From positions 85,395-149,394 of the forward strand of contig NZ_PQGG01000013.1 of assembly GCF_002915595.1 (NCBI RefSeq): a stretch of 64,000 bases of DNA. The letters run 5' to 3'. Each line of letters begins with the position of its first letter. The stretch's first letter is position 1. This stretch comes from Zhongshania marina. GTDB taxonomy: Bacteria > Pseudomonadota > Gammaproteobacteria > Pseudomonadales > Spongiibacteraceae. A program made the position numbers and the translations under genes. The notes under the pieces were generated by a model. That model ran no database searches, had not been told where the DNA came from, and worked only from the letters and a program-made list of their open reading frames with translations. Shown one piece after another: positions 9,981 through 19,776 of this stretch.

Positions 9981-10003
9981 GGGCTGTCTTGTGCTGACAG
10001 CCC
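9981..10003 (-). terminator. Hairpin downstream of metG, possible terminator
   Basis: GGGCTGTC (9981-9988) is the exact inverse complement of GACAGCCC (9996-10003), with a seven-base loop, starting eight bases after the metG stop. On the minus strand no T-run follows directly; a short T-run lies about 15 bases further on. It may act as a weak terminator or an mRNA end protector between metG and rnfA. Confidence 0.45.
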
Positions 10004-10010
10004 ACGATGT

Positions 10011-12053
10011 TTACTGGATTTTCATGCCCGCTTTGGCGCCGCTGTCGGGGCTGAGTAACCATATCTCTTGGTCGCCGGGGCCGGCCGCGAGCACCATGCC
10101 CTCTGACATGCCAAAGCGCATTTTGCGCGCTTCTAGATTGGCGACCATTACCGTAAGTTTGCCTACCAATTGTTCTGCAGTATAGGCGCTTTTAATACCG
10201 GCAAAGACTTGGCGCGTGCCTAACTCGCCAAGGCTGAGGGTGAGCTTCAGTAATTTATCTGCGCCTTCGACCGCTTCGGCGGCGACAATTTCTGCCACGC
10301 GCAGATCGATTTTAGCGAAGTCTGGAAAGGCGATGGTGTCTGCTATGCCTGTGTCCGCCTTCTTGTCTTTGGCTTTGGTGTCTTTTTTCGCTGTGGCAGC
10401 GGGTTCTGCGGGCGCCGTGTTGTCGCTGCTCTCGTTTACCATAGCGGCAACTTTGTCGGCGTCTACCCGGCTCATCATCGCTTTGAATGGCTCAATGGGG
10501 TGGTTGAGCAGCGGCGTAAACTCGCCCTGCCATCTGAGTGAGCAATTTAAAAATTGTTCTGCTTGTTTGGCGAGCTCCGGTAATACCGGAGACAGGTATG
10601 TGCTTAATACTCTGAAAAGATCGATGCACTGGGAGGCAACATCGGCGGCTTGGCTAATGGTGTCTTCCGATTTTGCCAGCTTCCAAGGCTCGCAGGAGTC
10701 AAAGTATTCATTGGTGGCATCTGCCAGCGCCATAATTTCGCGCACGGCTTTGCTGTATTCTCTTTGCTCGTAAAGCTGGGCGATGCTGTCGCTTGCGCCG
10801 GTGACTTGCTTCCACAGCTCGGCGTTGTGCTGATTGGCGCTGAGTTTTCCGTCATTGCCTTTTTGTACAAACTTGGCGCTGCGGCTGGCGATGTTGACCA
10901 GCTTGCCGACCAGATCGGAATTGACGCGGTTAATAAAGTCCTCAAGGTTGAGGTCGATATCGTCTACTGCGCCGGACAACTTAGCGGCAAAGTAGTAGCG
11001 CAAAAATTCAGCAGGCAAGTGCTTTAGGTAGGTCTCTGCTTTTATGAAAGTGCCCCGCGACTTGGACATTTTTTTGCCGTTTACGGTTAAAAAGCCGTGG
11101 GCATAGATCGCTGTGGGCTGGCGGAAACCGGCGGAGTCGAGCATGGCGGGCCAGAATAGGCCATGGAAATTAATAATGTCTTTACCAATAAAGTGGTAAA
11201 GCTCTGCGGTAGAGTCTAGGCCCCAGTATTCGTTAAAGTCGCGGCCGTTTTTTTCGCACCAGTTGGCGCAGCTGGCCATATAGCCGATGGGGGCATCTAA
11301 CCATACATAGAAAAATTTGCCGGGCGCGCCGGGGATTTCAAAACCAAAATAGGGAGCGTCCCGCGAGATATCCCAGCTTTGCAGGCCAGCATCCAACCAC
11401 TCGCGCAGTTTGTTGGCAATTTGGGGCTGCAGGGCGTCGCTGTCAGTCCACTTGCGCAGCAGGTTTTCAAAGTCGCCTAGTTTAAAGAAAAAATGCGTGG
11501 AGCTTTTTTCTATTGGGGTGGCGCCAGAGATTGCCGAGCGTGGATTGATAAGTTCTGCTGGCGTGTAGGTTGCGCCGCAGGCTTCGCAGTTGTCGCCATA
11601 CTGGTCGTCAGTTTTGCATTTTGGGCAGCTGCCTTTGATGTAGCGATCTGCCAAAAATAAATTTTTCTCAGGGTCGAATAGCTGGGTTACGTCGCGACGT
11701 TCGATATGGCCATTGGCATCAAGACGACGGTAAATTTCCTCTGAGTAGTGTTTGCACTCAGGGGAGTGGGTGGAGTGGTAATTATCGAAACGAATATGAA
11801 AACCTGCTAAATCACGCTCGTGCTCGGCTTTAACCCGCGCAATTTGCTCTTCTGGGGTGATGCCGAGTTTCTCTGCCGTTAGCATGATGGCGGTGCCGTG
11901 GGCGTCGTCGGCGCATAAATAGATGCAGTCATTGCCGCGTAATTTCTGGAAACGCACCCAAATGTCAGTCTGGATAGATTCCAGTAAATGACCAAGATGA
12001 AGTGGGCCGTTGGCGTAGGGCAGGGCACTGGTGACCAGAATCTTGCGCGACAT
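10011..12053 (-). CDS. metG: Methionyl-tRNA synthetase
   Basis: Charges tRNA-Met in the cytoplasm. The 680-residue enzyme has the class I signature as [11 protein letters not shown] near residue 13 and [10 protein letters not shown] near 330. The zinc knuckle [18 protein letters not shown] lies in the connective peptide, so this is the long, zinc-bearing MetRS form. After an Ala/Lys-rich linker near residues 545-570, the C-terminal ~110 residues form the EMAPII/Trbp111-type tRNA-binding dimerisation domain ([20 protein letters not shown]). AAGGAAAC precedes the ATG. It is divergent from mrp, as in Pseudomonas, and the rnf operon follows on the same strand. Confidence 0.97.
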   Translation of the reverse strand: MSRKILVTSALPYANGPLHLGHLLESIQTDIWVRFQKLRGNDCIYLCADDAHGTAIMLTAEKLGITPEEQIARVKAEHERDLAGFHIRFDNYHSTHSPECKHYSEEIYRRLDANGHIERRDVTQLFDPEKNLFLADRYIKGSCPKCKTDDQYGDNCEACGATYTPAELINPRSAISGATPIEKSSTHFFFKLGDFENLLRKWTDSDALQPQIANKLREWLDAGLQSWDISRDAPYFGFEIPGAPGKFFYVWLDAPIGYMASCANWCEKNGRDFNEYWGLDSTAELYHFIGKDIINFHGLFWPAMLDSAGFRQPTAIYAHGFLTVNGKKMSKSRGTFIKAETYLKHLPAEFLRYYFAAKLSGAVDDIDLNLEDFINRVNSDLVGKLVNIASRSAKFVQKGNDGKLSANQHNAELWKQVTGASDSIAQLYEQREYSKAVREIMALADATNEYFDSCEPWKLAKSEDTISQAADVASQCIDLFRVLSTYLSPVLPELAKQAEQFLNCSLRWQGEFTPLLNHPIEPFKAMMSRVDADKVAAMVNESSDNTAPAEPAATAKKDTKAKDKKADTGIADTIAFPDFAKIDLRVAEIVAAEAVEGADKLLKLTLSLGELGTRQVFAGIKSAYTAEQLVGKLTVMVANLEARKMRFGMSEGMVLAAGPGDQEIWLLSPDSGAKAGMKIQ

Positions 12054-12165
12054 GGGTTTCCTTGTTTAGTGGTGCTCGCCGTGACGGCATGTGGCCGGCG
12101 GCTCGGATGGACTCAAAGGCGCGAGATTATAGCTTTTTTGACTGCTTGGCGCATCTGCTGCGGCG

Positions 12166-12194
12166 TTGTTCGATGTGGGTGCGGGGCGTATACT
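12166..12194 (+). promoter_or_regulatory. Sigma-70 promoter of mrp
   Basis: TTGTTC (12166-12171) and TATACT (12189-12194) are separated by exactly 17 bp and lie about 40 bp before the mrp start. In the same gap the minus strand carries a TATAAT (plus-strand 12125-12130) that could serve metG, but it has no good -35 partner. Confidence 0.6.
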
Positions 12195-12235
12195 CGCCGG
12201 CTGATTCAATATTTATTAAACGCGAGGGGAAAGAC

Positions 12236-13333
12236 ATGACGGCAGCGCTGGAATCCAGAGTACGCGAACAGCTGATGGCAGTGGTGCTGCCCGGTTTGTC
12301 TTCGCCGCTGGCGGAGCTTGCTGATATTGTGTCTTTGCTGGTGAGTGGCGATCGTGTTGATGTTGTTGTTGAGCTTGGTTTTCCTGCAAAAAGCGCACAG
12401 CAACAATATGAGACATTGCTTTGTGAGCAGGTTCGGCAGGTAGCTGGTGTTGCCAGCGCCAGTGTTCAAGTGGGCTGGAAAATTGCGGCCTACGCCGCAG
12501 CGCAGAATATTCAGAGCATGGAAAATGTTCGCAATATTATTGCGGTTGCATCCGGCAAGGGCGGTGTGGGTAAGTCTACAACGTCGGTGAATCTCGCTTT
12601 GGCACTTGCCGCTGAAGGCGCGCGAGTCGGTTTATTGGATGCTGATATTTACGGCCCCAGTGTGCAAATGATGCTGGGTGTTCCCGAGGGGCAGCGGCCA
12701 AAACAATATGGCACCCACTATTTATTACCGATAGAGGCCCACGGCGTGCAGTCTATGTCGATGGGGTATTTGGTGACTGCTGATACGCCGATGGTGTGGC
12801 GTGGGCCGATGGCAACGGGCGCCTTGCAGCAGTTGTTAAACCAGACATATTGGCAGGATCTGGATTATTTAATTATCGATATGCCGCCGGGCACCGGTGA
12901 TATTCAGCTGACACTGTCGCAAAAAGTGCCGGTGTCGGGTGCGGTTGTGGTAACTACGCCGCAGGATATTGCCTTGTTAGATGCCAAGAAAGGCATTGAA
13001 ATGTTCCGCAAGGTGTCGGTGCCGGTATTGGGCATTGTTGAGAATATGGCGGTGCATATTTGCAGCGAGTGCGGCCACCAAGAGCATGTATTTGGTCAGG
13101 GCGGCGGCGAGCGCATGGCGCAATCTTATAATGTGCCAATGCTGGGGGCGCTGCCTCTGTCGATGCAAATTCGCGAACAGGCCGACTGTGGCAAGCCGGT
13201 GTTGGCGGCGCATCCAGAGAGCGATGCGGCTATGTTGTATCGCCAAGTTGCGATTAGCATGACCGCCGAGTTGGCCAAGCGCCAGCGGGTGCAAAGCAAT
13301 GCATTTCCGAATATTTCGATTAGCGACGATTAA
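12236..13333 (+). CDS. mrp: Iron-sulfur cluster carrier protein Mrp/ApbC
   Basis: P-loop ATPase of the Mrp/NBP35 family that binds and delivers Fe-S clusters. ATG at 12236 with GAGGGGA just upstream gives 365 residues; a longer frame to 12062 reads through the promoter region. The N-terminal ~95 residues are an MIP18/DUF59-like domain. Next come VASGKGGVGKSTTSVNLALA (deviant Walker A) and DYLIIDMPPGTGD (Walker B/switch). Two Cys in HICSECGHQEH near residue 280 are the conserved CxxC that ligates the bridging cluster. Divergent from metG and followed by dcd 50 bp later. Confidence 0.95.
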   Translation: MTAALESRVREQLMAVVLPGLSSPLAELADIVSLLVSGDRVDVVVELGFPAKSAQQQYETLLCEQVRQVAGVASASVQVGWKIAAYAAAQNIQSMENVRNIIAVASGKGGVGKSTTSVNLALALAAEGARVGLLDADIYGPSVQMMLGVPEGQRPKQYGTHYLLPIEAHGVQSMSMGYLVTADTPMVWRGPMATGALQQLLNQTYWQDLDYLIIDMPPGTGDIQLTLSQKVPVSGAVVVTTPQDIALLDAKKGIEMFRKVSVPVLGIVENMAVHICSECGHQEHVFGQGGGERMAQSYNVPMLGALPLSMQIREQADCGKPVLAAHPESDAAMLYRQVAISMTAELAKRQRVQSNAFPNISISDD

Positions 13334-13383
13334 GTCGCAGATCTTGATACAGATTGTATGAATAGACAGCTAGAGGGATTGGA

Positions 13384-13950
13384 ATGAGTATTAAGGCTGA
13401 TAAGTGGATTCGCCGCATGGCTGAGAACGAGGGCATGATTGAGCCTTTTGAGCCGGGTCAGATACGCACGCGGGATGATGCAAAAATTATTTCTTATGGT
13501 ACGTCTAGTTACGGTTACGATGTTCGCTGTTCAAATGAATTTAAGGTGTTTACGAATACTTATTCGGCAACGGTGGACCCCAAGGCCTTTGATGAAAAAA
13601 GCTTTGTCGATATCACCGCTGACTACTGCATTATTCCGCCAAATTCATTTGCCTTGGCGCGCACTGTTGAATACTTCCGTATTCCGCGCAGCGTGTTGAC
13701 GATGTGTTTGGGTAAGTCTACTTACGCGCGCTGCGGGATTATTGTAAACGTCACTCCGCTGGAGCCAGAGTGGGAAGGTCATGTGACCTTGGAGTTTTCA
13801 AACACCACAACCTTGCCGGCGAAAATATACGCTAACGAAGGCGTGGCACAGATGCTGTTTTTTGAGTCTGATGAAATTTGTGACGTGAGTTATAAAGATC
13901 GCGGAGGCAAGTATCAGGGCCAAACCGGTGTGACCCTTCCTAAGACCTGA
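13384..13950 (+). CDS. dcd: dCTP deaminase
   Basis: Deaminates dCTP to dUTP, feeding thymidylate synthesis through dUTPase. The 188-residue length is standard. Signature segments are [12 protein letters not shown] at the N-terminus, [28 protein letters not shown] (nucleotide-binding and catalytic loop) and the C-terminal [14 protein letters not shown], which closes over the active site. A GGGATTGGA stretch precedes the ATG. Linked to mrp and metG as in Pseudomonas; it converges with the DUF3108 gene, leaving only two bases between stops. Confidence 0.97.
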   Translation: MSIKADKWIRRMAENEGMIEPFEPGQIRTRDDAKIISYGTSSYGYDVRCSNEFKVFTNTYSATVDPKAFDEKSFVDITADYCIIPPNSFALARTVEYFRIPRSVLTMCLGKSTYARCGIIVNVTPLEPEWEGHVTLEFSNTTTLPAKIYANEGVAQMLFFESDEICDVSYKDRGGKYQGQTGVTLPKT

Positions 13951-13952
13951 TC

Positions 13953-14852
13953 TTAGCGCAGCCCCTCGACGGCTTTGCCGTCGAGGCTGGCTTTGAGTAA
14001 TTCTAGCGAGTAAACCTCGTCATCTTCCCGCTGCTCGAGTTTCACAATTAAATAATTCCAGTCTTTTGCCAGCCAGATTGTGGTTTCGCTACTGCTACCT
14101 GGGCGCGAGCGCAGTAATTTAACTGTGCGTAATTTGCCGACGGCGCTGTCGATGGTTTCTTCATTTAATTGCTTTACGGTGTAGGTTTTGTGTTTGCCGC
14201 GGTTCACGACCGAGAGACTTATTTCGTCTTTTAAACGGTTGTTGATCATCATCTCTCGCATTTTTAATTGCGCGCTGAGTTGGTCAAAGGTGTCGTCGCT
14301 AACGTCTGAGGACCAAGGCTTGCGGTATTTTTTGTCGCTAGCAGAGCGGCTTGCCCAGTCAAATTTAATACTCTGATCTTGCTTGCTGCTCATATTGTTT
14401 TCGTATTCGTAATGCAGCGGGCGCAGACCGTCAGCGCCGTCTTCAATTACGCTTTCTTCGCTTACCTTCATAAACATTAGCTTGGCTTGTTGCGACAGTA
14501 GCCAGTTACCGCCCTTTTTACTCAACGTGCGGGTGGCATTGGTGCTTAGGCTATTACTGCTGATTTTGTATTCTGCTTGATAGGGCAGGATGTCATTTTT
14601 TTTAGGTGTCTGCAGCTTGTTCGATTCCGCTGGGGTATTTGAGGTGTTAGTTGGCTCGGCACTTGTTGTTGGTGTTTGTACAGATTTAGGTTCTAGTGCT
14701 TCGACCTCAATCAACTTTTGGGGGCCGCCATTTGGGCTGGCACTGATGCCGCCACCGCTGGCTAAGGCCGTGTTTTGCAGGGCGCAAAGGAAAAGTGCGA
14801 GTAGGCTAATCCGGCTGAAAAAGCACGCCGTTTTCGGGTAGGTTTTTGTCAT
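13953..14852 (-). CDS. DUF3108 family exported protein
   Basis: A 299-residue protein with an N-terminal signal peptide (SLLALFLCALQNTALA, cut after Ala), a low-complexity Thr/Pro/Glu region to about residue 85, and a DUF3108 domain starting at LPYQAEYKISSNSLS. The family is periplasmic, predicted beta-rich, and has no established function. The gene follows purM-purN on the same strand, an order kept in Pseudomonas. Its ATG lies 47 bp inside the purN 3' end, so it is probably co-transcribed and coupled. Its last codons form a perfect CCTCGACGGC/GCCGTCGAGG hairpin near 13964-13986 without a T-run. Confidence 0.8.
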   Translation of the reverse strand: MTKTYPKTACFFSRISLLALFLCALQNTALASGGGISASPNGGPQKLIEVEALEPKSVQTPTTSAEPTNTSNTPAESNKLQTPKKNDILPYQAEYKISSNSLSTNATRTLSKKGGNWLLSQQAKLMFMKVSEESVIEDGADGLRPLHYEYENNMSSKQDQSIKFDWASRSASDKKYRKPWSSDVSDDTFDQLSAQLKMREMMINNRLKDEISLSVVNRGKHKTYTVKQLNEETIDSAVGKLRTVKLLRSRPGSSSETTIWLAKDWNYLIVKLEQREDDEVYSLELLKASLDGKAVEGLR

Positions 14853-15456
14853 CGAGTACCGCCTTTGAATTTCGCAAACTCAAACGTCCTTCAGCAAACC
14901 ACTGTGCCGCTAAAGGGTAGATTGTGTGTTCTTTGGACAATACACGATCGGCTAGTGTTGCAGCGTCATCGCCATCAAATATAGGTATTTTTGCCTGAAT
15001 TATCGGAGGGCCGCCATCTAGTTCTTCGGTGACAAAGTGCACTGTTGCTCCCGCTTCTTTGTCTCCGGCATCTATGGCGCGTTGATGGGTGTGCAGGCCG
15101 GGATATTTGGGGAGCAGTGAGGGGTGGATATTAATGAGTCGCCCTAAATAATGGCGAACAAAGCCTGGGGTGAGAATGCGCATAAAGCCCGCAAGAACCA
15201 CAAGGTCGGCGTCAAACTCGTCAATTTTAGCTTGTAGTGCAGCGTCGAAATCTTCGCGACTACCGAACTGCTTGTGATCGATACAGGCTGTGGTTATACC
15301 AGCCTGTTGGGCGCGAACAAGACCGAAAGCGTCGGCCTTGTTACTTATAACAGCGCATATTTCTGTGTTGGGCAGTTGCTTGTTTTTGCAGGCGTCGATA
15401 AACGCCTGCAAATTGGAGCCGCTGCCAGATAGTAGAACTACTAGCTTGCAAGGCAT
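14806..15456 (-). CDS. purN: Phosphoribosylglycinamide formyltransferase
   Basis: Third step of purine synthesis: transfers formyl from 10-formyl-THF to GAR. ATG at 15456, five bases after the purM stop, gives 216 residues beginning MPCKLVVLLSGSGSNLQAFI, the usual PurN start and phosphate-binding loop. A longer frame to 15519 would overlap purM. NIHPSLLPKYPGLHTH contains the catalytic Asn/His pair, and VHFVTEELDGGPPI contains the third active-site region with its Asp. Co-transcribed with purM upstream and the DUF3108 gene downstream. Confidence 0.97.
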   Translation of the reverse strand: MPCKLVVLLSGSGSNLQAFIDACKNKQLPNTEICAVISNKADAFGLVRAQQAGITTACIDHKQFGSREDFDAALQAKIDEFDADLVVLAGFMRILTPGFVRHYLGRLINIHPSLLPKYPGLHTHQRAIDAGDKEAGATVHFVTEELDGGPPIIQAKIPIFDGDDAATLADRVLSKEHTIYPLAAQWFAEGRLSLRNSKAVLDDKNLPENGVLFQPD

Positions 15457-15460
15457 GAGA

Positions 15461-16510
15461 CTACTGGCCTTCGATAATGACTTTGGGCTCGTCTTCCCCT
15501 GCGGCTTCAATACTACCAATCAGCATAGCGGTTTCGCCCTGCTGGTTTAGCATATCAATAACGCCTTCAGCATCGTCTGCGGCAACCGCGAGCACCATGC
15601 CGATACCGCAGTTAAATGTGCGATACATTTCCCGCGCTTCAACGTTACCTTGTTCTTGTAGCCAATTGAAAATAGCGGGGCGTTCCCAGCTTTTTGCGTC
15701 AATCACGGCCTTGGTGTTACGCGGTAGTACGCGGGGGATATTTTCTAGCAATCCGCCGCCGGTGATGTGCGCGAGGGCGTTAACGCGATACTGCTTAATA
15801 ACGCGGAGAATTGGTTTGATGTAAATTTTAGTTGGCGCTAACAGGGTTTCACCCAGCGTGCTGTCACCAAAGGCTTGGTCGAGCTTGGCGCCGCTGTGCT
15901 CAATAATTTTACGAACCAGTGAGTAGCCGTTGGAGTGCGGGCCAGAAGAGGTGACACCAATTAACTGGTCGCCGATGCGCACTGAGCTGCCATCAATGAT
16001 GTTGGCTTTTTCTACGACGCCCACGCAGAAACCTGCGAGGTCATAGTCGTCGCCTTCGTACATGCCCGGCATTTCAGCGGTTTCGCCGCCGACTAAAGAG
16101 CAACCCGCTTGTTCGCAACCGTTGCCAATGCCGGTAACAACGCTGGCAGCGATGTCGACATTTAGGGCGCCGGTGGCGTAGTAGTCGAGAAAGAATAATG
16201 GCTCTGCGCCAGTCACAAGTAGATCGTTGACGCACATAGCGACAAGATCGATACCGATGGTGTCGTGAATGCCAACTTCCATGGCGAGTTTGAGTTTAGT
16301 ACCAACACCGTCTGTGCCCGAAACCAATACGGGTTCTTTATACCCTGTGGGTATTTGGCACAATGCGCCAAAGCCTCCGAGGCCGCTCATTACTTCTGGG
16401 CGGCGGGTGCGTTTGGCCACATCTTTAATGCGTTCTACTAAGGCGTCACCGGCATCGATGTCTACGCCGGCGTCTTTGTAACTTAAGCTTGGCTTACTGG
16501 TGTCAGTCAT
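15461..16510 (-). CDS. purM: Phosphoribosylformylglycinamidine cyclo-ligase
   Basis: Fifth step of purine synthesis: ATP-dependent closure of FGAM to AIR. The 349-residue protein starts [20 protein letters not shown], the family signature. It has the Gly-rich [42 protein letters not shown] and [17 protein letters not shown] motifs of AIR synthases. It leads the purM-purN-DUF3108 operon and diverges from the DUF2066 gene across a 150-bp gap that holds an inverted repeat and plausible -10 elements on both strands. Confidence 0.97.
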   Translation of the reverse strand: MTDTSKPSLSYKDAGVDIDAGDALVERIKDVAKRTRRPEVMSGLGGFGALCQIPTGYKEPVLVSGTDGVGTKLKLAMEVGIHDTIGIDLVAMCVNDLLVTGAEPLFFLDYYATGALNVDIAASVVTGIGNGCEQAGCSLVGGETAEMPGMYEGDDYDLAGFCVGVVEKANIIDGSSVRIGDQLIGVTSSGPHSNGYSLVRKIIEHSGAKLDQAFGDSTLGETLLAPTKIYIKPILRVIKQYRVNALAHITGGGLLENIPRVLPRNTKAVIDAKSWERPAIFNWLQEQGNVEAREMYRTFNCGIGMVLAVAADDAEGVIDMLNQQGETAMLIGSIEAAGEDEPKVIIEGQ

Positions 16511-16589
16511 AATCGTTTGGCTGTCCTCTAAGAGGGCGCTATTCTAGCTTGATTGGGAGTTTAATTCAGTAGCAAATAGGTGACTTTTT

Positions 16590-16618
16590 GCCACTAGACA
16601 CCACGATCAGCTAGTGGC
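16590..16618. promoter_or_regulatory. Inverted repeat between purM and the DUF2066 gene
   Basis: GCCACTAG (16590-16597) and CTAGTGGC (16611-16618) are exact inverse complements with a 13-bp spacer, so the half-site centres are 21 bp (two helical turns) apart. A TACAAT follows a few bases later on the plus strand. It does not match the PurR operator that I know, so the binding protein is unknown. Confidence 0.4.
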
Positions 16619-16665
16619 TTGCTACAATAGCCAATCGCAGCAGGGAAAAGGACGTATATAAAGTG

Positions 16666-17739
16666 ATGCAATTTATTCGGGTGCTGGTGCCGGTCTTCGC
16701 TATTTTAATGGCTTTGCCTGGTCAAGCGGCGGTTGTTGGCAATTTATACGACGAGCAGCTTATTGTTGAGTCGCAGTCTCGGGATGCTTTAAAGCAGGGT
16801 GCGGCAAAGGCCTTGGAGCGGGTGTTTGTGCGCGTGTCGGGGCGGCGTCAAGTTCGCGATAATCCCGTTGTGGCCGCTGCGCTTGCCGAGCCAGAACCCT
16901 ATATGACGCAGTTCCGCTATCAGCGGAGTAAAAATATTGATGGTCTTGATGAGCTGGTGTTGAAGCTCAGTTTTTCTCCCCGTCAGGTGAATTCAAGCTT
17001 GCAGTCCGCAGGCTTGCCTATTTGGTCCGCTAATCGTCCTGCAGTATTGGTGTGGTTGATTGCGGATACCACCGAAGGCCGTCAGTTTGTGGGTGCGGAT
17101 GCACCACCGGCCGTGTTGTCGGCGCTAGAGGCTGAGGCTCAGCGGCGCGGTGTGTTTATTCAAATGCCCTTGTTTGATCTTGCGGATTCTACCAATTTAA
17201 GTGCTGATCAATTGTGGCAAATGTCGGTGAATGACGTGCGTGAAGCGTCTGCCCGCTATTCTACGCCCTTTGTTTTAATGGGTAGGCTTTCGCAGTTTTC
17301 CAGTGGTCAGTGGGTTGGCAGTTGGGCGATATTGCAAGGTGATGAGTCAAGCCGTTTGGAGAGCGATGGCTTGGACGAGGTGGCGGTCTTATCTGCGCCT
17401 ATTGATTATCTGGCTGATATGCAGGCGGCTACATATTCGGTTTCTGCTGGTGTGGGAAATAGCGCAAATACCATGATTCACGTGGCGGGCATCAGCGACT
17501 TTTCCGGCTACGCGAGCTTGATTACTTATCTTGAGGGTTTGGCGGTGGTTCAACATGCGAACACAGTCTGGCTCGATAAGGATCAGTTGATAATAGAATT
17601 GGTGCTAAAAGACGATATGGAAAAAGTGAAGCGTTTTTTAAGTCTTGATGGTCGCCTCCTTGAAAGTGCAGCAGACGCTAATACGCCGTTGCCAAGACCG
17701 GTGCGAGGTTATTATCAGTGGGCGGGTAATCGCCTGTGA
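16666..17739 (+). CDS. DUF2066 family exported protein
   Basis: A 357-residue protein with a signal peptide (VLVPVFAILMALPGQAA) and a DUF2066 domain (VESQSRDALKQGAAKALERVF near residue 33 onward). The family has no established function. It lies beside purMN and directly before a PerM-family gene and hda, an order also seen in Pseudomonas. A GTG at 16663 immediately precedes the chosen ATG and could also start it; AAAAGGA lies upstream. Its stop overlaps the GTG of the next gene (GTGA), so the two are coupled. Confidence 0.78.
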   Translation: MQFIRVLVPVFAILMALPGQAAVVGNLYDEQLIVESQSRDALKQGAAKALERVFVRVSGRRQVRDNPVVAAALAEPEPYMTQFRYQRSKNIDGLDELVLKLSFSPRQVNSSLQSAGLPIWSANRPAVLVWLIADTTEGRQFVGADAPPAVLSALEAEAQRRGVFIQMPLFDLADSTNLSADQLWQMSVNDVREASARYSTPFVLMGRLSQFSSGQWVGSWAILQGDESSRLESDGLDEVAVLSAPIDYLADMQAATYSVSAGVGNSANTMIHVAGISDFSGYASLITYLEGLAVVQHANTVWLDKDQLIIELVLKDDMEKVKRFLSLDGRLLESAADANTPLPRPVRGYYQWAGNRL

Positions 17740-18824
17740 TTACAATCTCGAAGCCAGTATGGGGCCTGCTTGCGCTTATTACATTCGTAGCAGTAGTGCA
17801 TCTTTTGGCGCCAATTTTAATGCCGTTTTTACTGGCGGCGGTATTGGCGTATATGGGCGACCCCTTGGCTGACCGCCTTGAGGCGCGGGGTATGGCGCGA
17901 ACAATGGCGGTGGTGACAGTATTTGTCGTGCTCAGTCTTTTCGCGACGCTATTGGTATTGGTTACTGTGCCGCTACTAATAGAGCAGGTTCAGTTACTTA
18001 TTGAACGCATATACGACGGTTTGGAGTGGGTACAGCAAACGGGTTTGCCTGCGTTGCGTCAATATCTTGATTTACCTGAGCAGAAAAAGCCGATGGAAGC
18101 GGCGCGGGATGCGTTGAGTGAGCATTGGGAAAGTGCTGGTGGAGTTCTTTTTTATTTATGGGGCAAGGTGAGTGGCTCCAGTATGGCTCTGCTAACCTGG
18201 GTTGCGAATGTGACCTTGGTGCCAGTGGTAACATTTTATTTATTGCGGGATTGGGATGTGCTGATGGCGGCTATTCGCAATTTACTGCCGCGCTCAATTG
18301 AAGTTCGTACCGTCACTATAGCCCAGCAGTGTGATGAAATTTTAGGCGCCTTCGCGCGCGGGCAGCTGCTCGTTATGTTGGCCTTGGCGGTGATTTATAC
18401 CGTTGGGCTTTGGATAGTGGGATTGGAGCTTGCGCTGGTGCTTGGTTTGCTTGCTGGACTGGCGAGTATCGTGCCTTACCTAGGTGTCATTATTGGGATT
18501 TCGGCGGCGGGTTTGGCGGCTTTTTTCCAATTTGATGGATTGTTGCCGCTGCTTGGGGTGGCGGCGGTATTTGGTGTGGGTCAGGTGCTGGAGTCGACGG
18601 TGCTGACGCCAATGTTGGTGGGTGAAAAGATTGGCCTGCATCCAGTGGTGGTGATCTTTGCTATTTTGGCGGGCGGTCAATTATTTGGATTTGTAGGTAT
18701 TTTGCTGGCGTTGCCGGTGGCGGCGGTGATTAAGGTCATGATTAATCATGTGCATGACTACTACAAAGACAGCGAGCTCTATCAGAGTAATGCCGACGCG
18801 ATAGAGCAGGACGTCGCAGAATAA
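17736..18824 (+). CDS. AI-2E/PerM family membrane transporter
   Basis: A 362-residue polytopic protein of the AI-2E transporter (UPF0118/PerM) family. It has about eight membrane segments, an N-terminal pair (WGLLALITFVAVVHLLAPIL and MPFLLAAVLAYMGDPLADRL) and the C-terminal helix region GLLAGLASIVPYLGVIIG with GPxxG-like turns. Members export small molecules or exchange Na+/H+; the substrate here is unknown. It starts at GTG overlapping the DUF2066 stop and ends TAATG into hda, so it sits in a tight three-gene operon. Confidence 0.88.
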   Translation: MITISKPVWGLLALITFVAVVHLLAPILMPFLLAAVLAYMGDPLADRLEARGMARTMAVVTVFVVLSLFATLLVLVTVPLLIEQVQLLIERIYDGLEWVQQTGLPALRQYLDLPEQKKPMEAARDALSEHWESAGGVLFYLWGKVSGSSMALLTWVANVTLVPVVTFYLLRDWDVLMAAIRNLLPRSIEVRTVTIAQQCDEILGAFARGQLLVMLALAVIYTVGLWIVGLELALVLGLLAGLASIVPYLGVIIGISAAGLAAFFQFDGLLPLLGVAAVFGVGQVLESTVLTPMLVGEKIGLHPVVVIFAILAGGQLFGFVGILLALPVAAVIKVMINHVHDYYKDSELYQSNADAIEQDVAE

Positions 18825-19519
18825 TGCCAAGCCCGCAATTACCTTTGGCCTTGAAGTTAGACACTGAGGCCACCTTCGATAATTTTTATACCCCTGAGGG
18901 GCATCGTCTTCTGGTAAATCAGTTGCAACAGCAAGCGGCTGGTACGGGAGAAAAGTGGGTGTATCTTTACGGTGCAGGCGGTAAAAGCCATTTATTGCAG
19001 GCCTGTTGCCACCTTGCGGAATCTGAGGGGCGCTACGCGCGCTATATCCCACTTGGAGAGTTGATTGATTTTGATCCCGAGTCTTTGCTAGAGGGGGCTG
19101 AGTACTTAGATTTATTGTGCTTCGATGATCTACAGCTTATTGCTGGTCATGATGAGTGGGAGCGGGCAGTGTTTAATTGCTATAACCGAATGCTTGCCAC
19201 CAGTGCCTGTATGCTTGTGTCTTCGTCGCTTGCGCACTCGCAATTGACCCTAGGGTTGCCCGATTTACAATCTCGGTTGCAGAGCTTAAGCAGCTATCGA
19301 CTGTCTGATTTGAATGAGTCCGAGCGTATGGCTGCGCTAAAGTTTAAAGCTAATATTCGCGGCATACTCGTGTCCGATGCGGTTGCGGAATACATTTATA
19401 CTCGCTGTCAGCGAGACGCAAAAAGTTTGTTTGACCTGCTGAATGTGTTGGATCGCTTGAGTTTGGTTGAGCAGCGCAAGCTAACGATTCCATTTGTAAA
19501 GCAGGCAATGGCGTGGTGA
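18824..19519 (+). CDS. hda: DnaA regulatory inactivator Hda
   Basis: A 231-residue AAA+ protein homologous to the DnaA ATPase domain. The N-terminal QLPLALKLD is the QL-P-type motif by which Hda binds the beta clamp, followed by ATFDNFYTPEG typical of Hda. The Walker A region reads LYGAGGKSHLLQA and Walker B is DLLCFDDLQLI. With the clamp it stimulates ATP hydrolysis by DnaA and limits re-initiation. ATG overlaps the upstream stop (TAATG). The linkage to DUF2066 and PerM genes is conserved in pseudomonads. Confidence 0.93.
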   Translation: MPSPQLPLALKLDTEATFDNFYTPEGHRLLVNQLQQQAAGTGEKWVYLYGAGGKSHLLQACCHLAESEGRYARYIPLGELIDFDPESLLEGAEYLDLLCFDDLQLIAGHDEWERAVFNCYNRMLATSACMLVSSSLAHSQLTLGLPDLQSRLQSLSSYRLSDLNESERMAALKFKANIRGILVSDAVAEYIYTRCQRDAKSLFDLLNVLDRLSLVEQRKLTIPFVKQAMAW

Positions 19520-19721
19520 ATTTGCTTAATAATATTGTTAATAAGTGTAAATGCGGCTACTTTTAGGCAGTGAGAGGGAACTTGGTTGAACTTATACTCT
19601 CTTAGCGTTTGATATCATTGCTAAAAGGTTTTTGCTGCTAGTTCAGTAAAATTACGGATTGGCTTGGTAAAACTACACAAAATCAGGCGTGCAAGCCGTG
19701 TCGCTCGTGTTATTCTGATGT

Positions 19722-19743
19722 CATGACGTGTTTTCACGACATG
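19722..19743 (+). promoter_or_regulatory. Near-palindrome upstream of the OmpA-like gene
   Basis: CATGACGTG (19722-19730) and CACGACATG (19735-19743) pair over eight of nine positions around TTTT, ending 33 bases before the porin start. It could form a leader hairpin in the mRNA or be an operator. The rest of the 19520-19776 gap is A+T-rich, with no gene; I could not identify a convincing -35/-10 pair. Confidence 0.4.
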
Positions 19744-19776
19744 GTAGAGGAAGTTAAAAAAATTAGGGGGAGTGTT

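Noticed and set aside
13964..13986. Perfect hairpin at the dcd/DUF3108 junction as a terminator
   Set aside because: It lies inside the last codons of the DUF3108 gene and no T-run follows on either strand.
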